6,410 nt of DNA from the NCBI GenBank assembly GCA_030641105.1, contig DAOWHZ010000094.1:1-6410 (forward strand). The letters are read 5' to 3'. The notes below the pieces were generated by a model. The model did not search any database. It had not been told where the DNA came from and saw only the letters and a list, made by a program, of their open reading frames with translations. Both the position numbers and the translations under genes were made by a program. Below are positions 1-5,451 of this stretch, piece by piece (positions within the stretch are counted from its first letter, which is position 1; each line of letters opens with the position of its first letter). Source of the stretch: a bacterium. Lineage in GTDB: Bacteria; Patescibacteria; ABY1; BM507; VMTK01.

Positions 1-402
1 AAAAAATTAATAATATACACCGATGGCGGTGCTCGCGGCAATCCGGGACCGGCTGGGATTGGCGCTGTGATTTATGATGAGCAGAAAAATATCATTGCAG
101 AAATATCAGAATATATTGGCAAGACAACCAACAATCAAGCAGAATATAGGGCTGTTATAGCCGCTATAGAAAAAGCAAGAGAATTGGGCGCTGAAGAATT
201 AGAATTTTATTTGGACAGCGAATTAGTAGTAAAACAACTAAGCAGGGAATATAAAGTAAAAAATAAAGAATTAGCGCCTTTGTTTATTAAAATTTATAAT
301 GCAACTTTAAGTTTTAAAAAAGTTGTTTTTAAACATATTAGGCGTGAGATGAATAAAGAGGCGGACAGGTTGGCTAATTTGGCAATGGATAGGGGGAGGT
401 AA
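1..402 (+). CDS. rnhA: Ribonuclease HI family protein (5' partial)
   Basis: Cleaves the RNA strand of RNA-DNA hybrids in the cytoplasm, for example at R-loops and primers. The frame is open from base 1, and the window begins with KKLIIYTDGGARGNPGPAG, the usual RNase HI N-terminus, so only about the initiator codon is missing. The in-frame GTG at 67 is internal, because starting there would remove the first catalytic Asp. The four acidic residues of the active site are visible: D8 in TDGG, E48 in NNQAEY, D72 in LDSELV and D122 in NKEADRLA (numbered from base 1). At 133 visible residues it is shorter than E. coli RNase HI (155), and the basic handle appears reduced: little lies between VKQLSREYKVKNKEL and the C-terminal part. 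This resembles the compact RNase H forms common in small genomes. The gene ends 10 nt before a tRNA gene and may be cotranscribed with it. Confidence 0.93.
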   Translation, partial: KKLIIYTDGGARGNPGPAGIGAVIYDEQKNIIAEISEYIGKTTNNQAEYRAVIAAIEKARELGAEELEFYLDSELVVKQLSREYKVKNKELAPLFIKIYNATLSFKKVVFKHIRREMNKEADRLANLAMDRGR

Positions 403-412
403 TTTGAAATTT

Positions 413-484
413 GGGCGTATAACTCAGTGGTAGAGTGCTACGTTCACATCGTAGAAGTCTCTGGTTCAAATCCAGATACGCCCA
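413..484 (+). tRNA. tRNA-Val (anticodon CAC)
   Basis: A complete cloverleaf can be folded by hand. The acceptor GGGCGTA (413-419) pairs with TACGCCC (477-483). The D stem is ACTC/GAGT with loop AGTGGTA. The anticodon stem is CTACG/CGTAG with loop TTCACAT, which places CAC at 445-447 and reads GUG, valine. The T stem is TCTGG/CCAGA with loop TTCAAAT. The discriminator is A484, as is usual for tRNA-Val. The next bases are CAA, so the 3' CCA is not encoded and must be added by a nucleotidyltransferase. There is no terminator after it; the rnpB promoter begins 10 nt downstream. Confidence 0.96.
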
Positions 485-493
485 CAAAAATCC

Positions 494-525
494 TTGACTT
501 TTTTATGTTTCAATGTTATTATAAT
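494..525 (+). promoter_or_regulatory. Sigma70-type promoter of rnpB
   Basis: TTGACT at 494-499, a 17-nt spacer, then TATTAT at 517-522, overlapping TATAAT at 520-525. Initiation would fall near 529-532, about 15 nt before the first paired base of RNase P RNA. The position directly upstream of a stable RNA gene supports the call. Confidence 0.7.
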
Positions 526-582
526 TTTGACTATTTTGTATTTTAAATTTCACTAATATCAGGGCAAGTAGGCAATCGCCCT

Positions 583-670
583 TTCGGATTTCGGATTTCG
601 GAAGTCGGATATCGGATTATGCTAATAAAACGCAAATCCGAAATCCGATATCTGAAATCCGATATCCGAA
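583..670 (+). repeat. Heptad-repeat hairpin forming an enlarged P3 of rnpB
   Basis: The left arm (583-618) repeats CGGATTT/CGGATAT with a 7-nt period. The right arm (635-670) repeats AATCCGA/ATATCCG and is its imperfect complement, giving a stem of about 35 bp with a loop around 619-634. It occupies the place of P3, between the 5' strands of P2 and P4. Confidence 0.85.
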
Positions 671-722
671 TCGGGAGGAAAGTCCGGACTCCATTATAAA
701 GAATGGTGGGTAACACCCACGG

Positions 723-739
723 TCCCGCCTTGGCGGGAT
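723..739. repeat. Palindrome TCCCGCCTTGGCGGGAT, copy 1, in rnpB
   Basis: Seventeen-nt palindrome TCCCGCCTTGGCGGGAT. It follows the P8 hairpin (GTGGGTAACACCCAC), so it lies where P9 is expected and replaces its tip. An identical copy starts 45 nt downstream, and the CCCGCC/GGCGGG arms recur inside the GT2 gene near 6106-6131. Confidence 0.9.
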
Positions 740-767
740 ACGGAAAGTGCCGCAGAGACTATACTAG

Positions 768-784
768 TCCCGCCTTGGCGGGAT
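768..784. repeat. Palindrome TCCCGCCTTGGCGGGAT, copy 2, in rnpB
   Basis: Exact second copy of the 17-nt palindrome at 723-739. It corresponds in order to E. coli GGCCCGCGCAAGCGGGATC in the P10-P12 arm, so a native GC-rich hairpin may have been replaced, or converted, by the repeat word. Confidence 0.9.
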
Positions 785-892
785 CAAAGGTGAAAAGTTG
801 GTTGGTGTCTTTTGTTCTCGAGACAAAAAGCTACAACCTTTCCTGATTGGCGACAATCAAGGATGGTAAACCCCATTTGGAGCAAGAACAAA

Positions 893-979
893 CCCTCCTT
901 TGCTAAAGCTACGGAGGGCAAGCCCTTTAATTAATTGATAGTTGGAGGACTTGTCCCCCGTAGCTTTAGCGAAGGGGGA
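893..979. repeat. Inverted pair of GCTAAAGCTAC elements in the rnpB P15-P17 arm
   Basis: The left arm 893-922 and right arm 950-979 are 30 nt each and complementary at about 25 positions, some others being G-U. Each arm carries its own small palindrome (CCCTCC...GGAGGG with GCTAAAGC inside on the left; CCCCC...GGGGG with GCTTTAGC on the right). They look like two related elements in opposite orientation, following GGAGCAAG in the region of P15-P17. Confidence 0.85.
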
Positions 980-1036
980 TGAAAAGTGGTTCGCATGATC
1001 TTGGCAGTAATGTCAGGACCAGATAGATGATTGCCT

Positions 1037-1050
1037 CCGCCAGCTGGCGG
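1037..1050. repeat. Perfect palindrome CCGCCAGCTGGCGG between P2 and P4 of rnpB
   Basis: Perfect 14-nt palindrome (16 with flanking T and A) between the 3' strand of P2 (1029-1035) and the 3' strand of P4 (ACAGAATCCGG from 1052). E. coli has only a few unpaired bases at this junction. Confidence 0.85.
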
Positions 1051-1100
1051 AACAGAATCCGGCTTATAGCTTGCCTTGATATTAGTGAAATTTTTAGAAA

Positions 1101-1204
1101 TAATGCGAATCTACAAATTATGCAAATTCTACAAACTTGCGAATTATTAATTCGCGTATTCGCGAGTTTGTAGAATTTGCATTAAAATTTGTAGATTCGC
1201 ATTA
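1101..1204. repeat. Long imperfect hairpin abutting the glycosylphosphotransferase start
   Basis: The left arm 1101-1144 and right arm 1158-1204 are complementary over about 44 positions, with a 3-nt bulge and one mismatch. Words GCGAAT, CTACAAATT and GCAAATTCTACAAA recur within each arm. The loop region can fold on its own as GCGAATT (1139-1145) with AATTCGC (1149-1155). It begins only 5 nt after the rnpB T-run and ends 8 nt before the ATG at 1213, so it fills the intergenic gap. Confidence 0.9.
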
Positions 1205-1212
1205 TATTTTTT

Positions 1213-2628
1213 ATGAAACGTTCAGAACTATTTTTCTCATTCCTCCTTGTGCCGCTGGATTTTGCCATGATAGTGCTGGCTGGCATTTCAGCTTATTATA
1301 TTCGTTATGCTGATTTTTTCCAACATTTCAGGCCGATTATTTTTGACCTTGAGTTTGTTGGCTATATTAAGATTGTTTTATTGATTGCCTTTTTTTGGCT
1401 GGTAATTTTCGCTTTGGCCGGGCTTTACAATATTAAGAGCGCTCGGAAATTAGTTAAAGAGACATATAGAGTTGTTTTGGCCTGTTCTACCGGGTTAATG
1501 TTAATTGTTATATTGATTTTTGTAAGACGGGAATTATTTGATTCTCGTTTTATTGTTTTAGCCGGCTGGATATTGGCTATAATTTATATTAGTTTTGCGC
1601 GCAGTTTAATTAGATTCATTCAAAGAGCTTTATTTAAATATGACATTGGAGTGCATAAAATTATTTTGGTTGGCAATAGCAAAACAACCGATAATCTAAT
1701 TTATGAATTTTCCAGCCAAAAGAGCTCTGGGTTTGAAGTTGTTAAGAGATTGCGTGATTTTAGCATTGAAACAGCCCAAGAATTAACGGAATTTTTAAAA
1801 AGCAAAGAAGTTGATGAAATAATTCAGAGCGATCCAAATTTAAGCAAGGCAGAAATTTTGCGGCTGTATGATTTTGCCGATGAGCATCATTTAACCTTCA
1901 AATATGCGGCAGATCTTTTGGGCACTAAAGTACTAAAAACTGAAGTAGTTGAAATTGCCGGCATTCCAATAGTTGAGGTCAAAAAAACCCCGTTAGATGG
2001 CTGGGGCAGAATTGTTAAAAGAATTTGTGATATCATTGGTTCGCTGATTTTAATAATTGTAACCGGCCCTATTATGATTTTGTCAGCTATAGCTATAAAA
2101 ATAGATTCACACGGATCAGTCTTTTTTTCTTGCCGAGATGATGGCAACCCGCTGTATCGGGTTGGTCAAGGCGGCAAATTATTTCCTTATTTTAAATTTC
2201 GTTCCATGCTGCCTGGTACTGACAGTATGCGTTATAATGAATTAGCTGATAAAGATGTTAGAACTGACGGGCCAATGGTAAAGATTAAAGATGATCCAAG
2301 AATTACACGCGTTGGTAAATTCATCCGTCGCTGGAGCATTGATGAATTGCCCGAATTATTTTTAGTTTTAGCCGGTAAAATAAGCTTAGTTGGACCTAGG
2401 CCGCATTTGCCGGAAGAAGTCGCTAAATATGAACATCATCATAAAAAAATCCTGACTATTAAGCCGGGCATGACTGGACTGGCGCAAATTTCCGGTCGCA
2501 GCGATTTAACTTTTGAAGATGAAGTAAAATTAGACAATTATTATATTGAAAACTGGTCGTTGCTGTTTGATTTAGCGATTTTATTAAGAACGCCAGTGGC
2601 GGTGGTAAAAGGGAGGAAAACAGAATAG
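1213..2628 (+). CDS. Polyprenyl-phosphate glycosylphosphotransferase (WbaP/CpsE-like, initiating sugar transferase)
   Basis: Transfers a sugar-1-phosphate from a UDP-sugar to undecaprenyl phosphate, the first step of a lipid-linked surface polysaccharide. Of 471 residues, the N-terminus has four hydrophobic helices (about 8-30, 51-73, 85-104, 112-132). A Rossmann-like domain follows, beginning HKIILVGN (148-155). The catalytic bacterial sugar transferase domain starts near 264, with a membrane-inserted helix at 271-297. Its motifs are KFRSM (328-332), DPRITRVG (361-368), the Asp-Glu pair D377-E378 in SIDELP, LVGPRP (392-397), KPGMTGLAQISGR (417-429) and DNYYIENWS (441-449). All family hallmarks are intact and the length is normal. 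Substrate sugar cannot be told. The ATG at 1213 has no Shine-Dalgarno; TATATT lies at 1203-1208, compatible with a near-leaderless message. It is followed after a repeat-filled gap by two GT4 genes, which supports a glycan cluster. Confidence 0.93.
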   Translation: MKRSELFFSFLLVPLDFAMIVLAGISAYYIRYADFFQHFRPIIFDLEFVGYIKIVLLIAFFWLVIFALAGLYNIKSARKLVKETYRVVLACSTGLMLIVILIFVRRELFDSRFIVLAGWILAIIYISFARSLIRFIQRALFKYDIGVHKIILVGNSKTTDNLIYEFSSQKSSGFEVVKRLRDFSIETAQELTEFLKSKEVDEIIQSDPNLSKAEILRLYDFADEHHLTFKYAADLLGTKVLKTEVVEIAGIPIVEVKKTPLDGWGRIVKRICDIIGSLILIIVTGPIMILSAIAIKIDSHGSVFFSCRDDGNPLYRVGQGGKLFPYFKFRSMLPGTDSMRYNELADKDVRTDGPMVKIKDDPRITRVGKFIRRWSIDELPELFLVLAGKISLVGPRPHLPEEVAKYEHHHKKILTIKPGMTGLAQISGRSDLTFEDEVKLDNYYIENWSLLFDLAILLRTPVAVVKGRKTE

Positions 2629-2638
2629 AGTGAAAAAC

Positions 2639-2860
2639 CAAAAATTAAATACCAAAGACCAAAAACAAAAATTGTAAAGCAAATATAAAATACGCAAATA
2701 TTTCCCCGATATCCTGATTAACTGACATCCTTTCCCTGATTACCTGTTCAACTGATAGCCTTAAAGGTTATCAGGCAATCTGTTGAGCAGGGAAAGGATG
2801 TCAGTTAATCAGAATATCAGGTTTATTTTTACATTTTACAGTTTTTGTTTTTAATTTTTG
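2639..2860. repeat. Giant intergenic inverted repeat between the glycosylphosphotransferase and the first GT4
   Basis: The core arms 2708-2738 and 2788-2818 are 31 nt each and complementary with one mismatch. They contain CTGATTAACTGACATCC. An inner hairpin lies at 2752-2774 (CTGATAGCC/GGTTATCAG). AT-rich outer arms also match: 2661-2678 with 2835-2852 (18 nt, one G-T) and CAAAAATTAA 2639-2648 with TTAATTTTTG 2851-2860. The whole 249-nt gap is therefore one nested palindrome with no gene in it. Confidence 0.9.
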
Positions 2861-2877
2861 ATATTTGTTTTATTTAT

Positions 2878-3981
2878 ATGAAAGTAGCTTTAATCCATGA
2901 CCATCTCGCCCAGGACGGGGGCGCGGAAAAAGTTTTAAAGGTGCTGGCGGATATTTTTCCTGAAGCGCCGATTTATACCTTGCTTTATGAAAAGAAAAAT
3001 GTTGATAAGTATTTTAAGAATAAGTATATTGAAACTTCCATAATTCAGAAACTGCCGGGCGGAGTGAAACATTATCAATGGTACATGCCGTTTATGCCAA
3101 TGGCGGTGGAGTTTTTTGATTTGCGCAGTTATGATTTAGTAATATCTGACGCCAGCGCATTTGCCAAGGGCGTGATTACTTCGCCGGATACTCTGCATAT
3201 TTGCTACTGCCATACCCCAACGCGCTATCTTTGGGATTATACGCATCAATATATTAATGAGCTTAAACATAATAAATATTTAAAGAAAATTATTTCTTTG
3301 GTTTTGAATTACATTCGGCTTTGGGACAGGATGGCCGCTGATAGAGTTGATAAATTCATTGCTAATTCTAAGACTGTCCAACAAAGAATTAAAAAGTATT
3401 ATAGGCGCAATTCAATAGTTATTTATCCTCCCGTAGAGTTGGATAAATTTTATATTTCAGATGATTTAGCGGATTATTTTCTGATTGGCGGACGGTTGGC
3501 GCCCTACAAAAGAGTGGACATGGTAATTGATGCTTGCAATAAATTAAACAAGAAACTTAAAGTTTTTGGCGACGGCGTTGATTTGCCGCGGCTTAAAGAA
3601 ATAGCCGGAGATAATGAAAATATTGAATTTTTAGGCAGAGTTGACGATAAAATAAAAGCTGAACTATATAGCAAGTGCCAGGCTTTTTTTAATCCCCAGG
3701 AAGAGGATTTTGGCATTACTGTGATTGAAGCAATGGCTTCTGGCAGGCCAGTGATTGCTTATAGAAAAGGCGGAGCGACTGAAACAGTTGTTGAAAATGT
3801 GACAGGCAAATTTTTCAATAAGCAAACAGTTGAAGATTTAATTGAAGTGTTGAGAAATTTTAATAGCCGCAGTTTTGATCCAAAAATAATTCGCCAGCAT
3901 GCTGAAAAATTTTCAACTGAAAGATTTAAAAAAGAAATAAAAAGTTTTATTGAGGAGGAATACAGAAAATTTAAAATTTAA
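2878..3981 (+). CDS. GT4 glycosyltransferase, WbaZ-like (probable mannosyl- or related transferase)
   Basis: Cytoplasmic GT-B retaining glycosyltransferase that would add a sugar from a nucleotide donor to the growing lipid-linked glycan. The ATG at 2878 gives MKVALIHDHL, the standard first strand of the N-terminal domain; the upstream in-frame TTG at 2845 lies in the repeat and adds an atypical tail, so it is rejected. The product has 367 residues, normal for GT4. Visible motifs: GGAEKV (14-19), CHTPTRYLWD (111-120, typical of WbaZ-type enzymes), ANSK (162-165), YPPV (183-186), GGRLAPYKR (204-212, start of the donor-binding domain), GDG (231-233), FLGRV (251-255) and the E-x7-E element E276/E284 in EEDFGITVIEAMASG. 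Donor and acceptor are not determinable; mannose is suggested only by family resemblance. No Shine-Dalgarno precedes it. Its end is followed 19 nt later by the second GT4, so the two are surely cotranscribed. Confidence 0.92.
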   Translation: MKVALIHDHLAQDGGAEKVLKVLADIFPEAPIYTLLYEKKNVDKYFKNKYIETSIIQKLPGGVKHYQWYMPFMPMAVEFFDLRSYDLVISDASAFAKGVITSPDTLHICYCHTPTRYLWDYTHQYINELKHNKYLKKIISLVLNYIRLWDRMAADRVDKFIANSKTVQQRIKKYYRRNSIVIYPPVELDKFYISDDLADYFLIGGRLAPYKRVDMVIDACNKLNKKLKVFGDGVDLPRLKEIAGDNENIEFLGRVDDKIKAELYSKCQAFFNPQEEDFGITVIEAMASGRPVIAYRKGGATETVVENVTGKFFNKQTVEDLIEVLRNFNSRSFDPKIIRQHAEKFSTERFKKEIKSFIEEEYRKFKI

Positions 3982-4000
3982 GATTTTAGATTTGAGATTT
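3971..4000 (+). repeat. Degenerate heptad tract ATTTAAG/ATTTTAG/ATTTGAG at the GT4-GT4 junction
   Basis: TTAAAATTTAAGATTTTAGA and the following bases repeat ATTTAAG, ATTTTAG and ATTTGAG with a 7-nt period. The tract spans the stop codon of the first GT4 (3979-3981) and ends directly before the ATG of the next. It is AT-rich and would leave the ribosome binding region unpaired. Confidence 0.65.
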
Positions 4001-5176
4001 ATGCAAATTGGAATTGATATTAGAGCATTAATGGACGCGCAATATAGCGGCGTTCCAGAATATACATTAAATTTAGTCAAGGAGATTTTAAAGCTGGCTA
4101 ATCAAAATTATTATAAGTTGTTTTATAATTCAGGAAGAGATGTTAGTCAACAAATTCCAAAATTTGTTGGTGAAAATGTAGAAACTGTCAGCACCAGATA
4201 TCCAAATAAAATATTTAATTTTGTAATGCAAAAAACATTACATCAACCAAAGATTGATCAACTGCTTGGAGTCAGTCTTTTTTTTATGCCTAACATAGGT
4301 TTTATTAGCTTATCTAATGGATGCAGGAAAATAATTACTATTCATGATCTGTCCTTTTTGCGTTACCATGAATTTTTTTCTTCAAAAAGACAGCTGTGGC
4401 ATAAGATAATTAATGCTAGAAAGTTACTTAGGGATGCTGATATAATAGTGGCTGTGAGCGAAAATACCAAACAGGATGTTGTTGAATTGTGCGATGTAAA
4501 TCCAAATAAAGTAAAGGTAATTTATTCAGGCATAGGCCATCAATATCATCAAATAAAAAATGCACAAGCGCAAAATTTTGCGTTTCAAGATTTTGCGCTT
4601 GTGCAAAAGAAATATAATTTGCCTAACAAATATATTTTATATTTAGGAACATTGGAGCCGCGCAAGAATGTGGAAGGAGTAATTCAAGCTTATGATAAAT
4701 TAAGAATGAAAAATAAAGGGCTGGCAGAAGGGAAATTAATAATAGCAGGAGGCAAGGGTTGGAAATCAAAAAACATTTTTAGAGTTTGGCAAGAGTCAAA
4801 ATATAAAGATGATATTCAGTTTTTAGGTTATATTGATTCGGTTGATAAAGTTTATCTTTATAATTTGGCTGCTTTGTTTATTTTTCCATCGTTTTATGAA
4901 GGTTTTGGTTTTCCGCCGCTTGAAGCTATGGCTTGCGGCACTCCTGTTGTAATCAGTTTTGCTTCATCTTTGCCTGAAGTAGCCGGAGAAGCCGCTATTA
5001 TGGCAGATCCTTATAATATTACGGATATTGCCAATGCCATGGAACAGGTTTTAACAAACCAGGGATTGCAAAATGATTTAATTAAAAAAGGCCTGGCGCA
5101 AGCCAGACGATTTAGCTGGGATAAAACCGCTAAAGAGTATTTAGAGGTTTTTAGGTATTTGGATAATTCTGCCTGA
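4001..5176 (+). CDS. GT4 glycosyltransferase, MtfB-like
   Basis: A second GT-B retaining glycosyltransferase of 391 residues, presumably acting after the first one on the same glycan. The ATG at 4001 gives MQIGIDIRAL, a typical GT4 beginning; the frame is open back to a TTG at 3950, but that would prepend a tail encoded by the heptad tract. Motifs: SGVPEYTLNL (16-25), IHDLSFL (114-120), SENTKQDV (153-160), GTLEPRKN (216-223), AGGKGW (249-254), FLGY (274-277), the E-x7-E pair E300/E308 in YEGFGFPPLEAMACG, and SLPEVAGEAA (323-332). GTLEPRKN together with YEGFGFPPLEAMACG fits the MtfB-like mannosyltransferase group. Oddity: residues 188-202, in the linker between the two domains, are encoded by a perfect inverted repeat, so this loop is probably longer than usual. 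No Shine-Dalgarno lies at normal distance; AGGAGG at 3953-3958 is 42 nt away. Stop is TGA; an intrinsic terminator follows about 135 nt downstream. Confidence 0.92.
   Translation: MQIGIDIRALMDAQYSGVPEYTLNLVKEILKLANQNYYKLFYNSGRDVSQQIPKFVGENVETVSTRYPNKIFNFVMQKTLHQPKIDQLLGVSLFFMPNIGFISLSNGCRKIITIHDLSFLRYHEFFSSKRQLWHKIINARKLLRDADIIVAVSENTKQDVVELCDVNPNKVKVIYSGIGHQYHQIKNAQAQNFAFQDFALVQKKYNLPNKYILYLGTLEPRKNVEGVIQAYDKLRMKNKGLAEGKLIIAGGKGWKSKNIFRVWQESKYKDDIQFLGYIDSVDKVYLYNLAALFIFPSFYEGFGFPPLEAMACGTPVVISFASSLPEVAGEAAIMADPYNITDIANAMEQVLTNQGLQNDLIKKGLAQARRFSWDKTAKEYLEVFRYLDNSA
4561..4605. repeat. Perfect 15-bp inverted repeat inside the second GT4 gene
   Basis: TGCACAAGCGCAAAA (4561-4575) and TTTTGCGCTTGTGCA (4591-4605) are perfect reverse complements around a 15-nt loop that repeats TTTTGCG. 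Read in frame it gives AQAQNFAFQDFALVQ, residues 188-202, in the poorly conserved interdomain linker just before KKYNLP. Confidence 0.93.
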
Positions 5177-5311
5177 CATTATATTATTATATTAAGTTAT
5201 CAGTTTGCGGAACTCCATACCAAATGGAACCAACAAATAAAAATATCTCTGCTGTTTGTAGGGCTGTTTTTATTTGGGTCGCATTATGTTCCTCTGCTCT
5301 CTACCACACCA

Positions 5312-5347
5312 AAAACCACCTCTTGGCGAGGTGGTTTTGGGTTTTTT
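5312..5347 (+). terminator. Intrinsic terminator of the glycan gene cluster
   Basis: Stem AAAACCACCTC (5312-5322) with GAGGTGGTTTT (5328-5338), loop TTGGC, followed by GGGTTTTTT. The stem is an 11-bp perfect match. The other strand also gives TTTTT after the stem, so it may work in both directions. Confidence 0.88.
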
Positions 5348-5368
5348 AGAATTAGATTTTTGATTGTC

Positions 5369-5399
5369 CGTCGCAATTTTCTGTGGAGAGACTGCGACG
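5369..5399. other. Small GC-rich hairpin between terminator and promoter
   Basis: CGTCGCA (5369-5375) pairs with TGCGACG (5393-5399) around a 17-nt loop containing CTGTGGAGAGAC. There is no T-run on the + strand side. Purpose unknown; it ends 17 nt before the -35 box at 5417 and could be an operator or a repeat remnant. Confidence 0.5.
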
Positions 5400-5416
5400 A
5401 GACGTAAAATATGTGC

Positions 5417-5445
5417 TTGACTTTTTGTATAAGTTGTATTAGTAT
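5417..5445 (+). promoter_or_regulatory. Sigma70-type promoter of the RNA candidate
   Basis: TTGACT at 5417-5422, a 17-nt spacer, TAGTAT at 5440-5445 (overlapping TATATT at 5443-5448). The same TTGACT box is used before rnpB. The predicted start near 5452 coincides with the first base pair of the longest helix of the downstream RNA, which supports both calls. Confidence 0.6.
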
Positions 5446-5451
5446 ATTAAT

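Larger units (their letters stand above)
545..1095 (+). ncRNA. rnpB: RNase P RNA, bacterial type A, with enlarged helices
   Basis: Catalytic RNA that removes 5' leaders from pre-tRNAs. Core signatures occur in the right order: GGGAGGAAAGTCCGGACTCC (673-692, 5' side of P4), GGTAACACC in the P8 region, AGTGCCGCAGAGA (746-758), ATGGTAAACCCC (863-874), GGAGCAAG (879-886), AGATAGATGA (1021-1030) and ACAGAATCCGGCTTATAG (1052-1069, 3' side of P4). P1 is a 24-bp helix, 545-568 with 1070-1093, ending in TTTTT, so it could also act as terminator. P2 is GGCAATC 571-577 with GATTGCC 1029-1035. CCTGATTG-GCGA-CAATCAAGG (842-862) matches the P13/P14 position, and GGCA-GUAA-UGUC (1003-1014) is P18 with a GNRA loop. 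At about 550 nt it is much longer than the usual 350-400, owing to repeats in P3, P9, the P10-P12 arm, the P15-P17 arm and the P2-P4 junction. Helix names are by comparison with E. coli from memory; ends are approximate. Confidence 0.93.

Noticed and set aside
67..69. GTG as start of the RNase H gene
   Set aside because: The reading frame upstream to base 1 encodes the conserved TDGGARGNPGPAG segment with the first catalytic Asp.
484..487. Encoded CCA end of the tRNA
   Set aside because: After discriminator A484 the sequence is CAA, so CCA is not encoded.
583..670. CRISPR array or tandem repeat locus
   Set aside because: The units are 7 nt, have no spacers and pair as two arms inside rnpB.
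1887..2147. Minus-strand ORF within the glycosylphosphotransferase gene
   Set aside because: Lies opposite conserved coding sequence and has no motif of its own. The same reasoning applies to minus-strand frames at 2459-2641, 3504-3716 and 5284-5475.
2845..2877. TTG start for the first GT4
   Set aside because: The added 11 residues come from the outer arm of the repeat, and MKVALIHDHL at 2878 is the normal family N-terminus.
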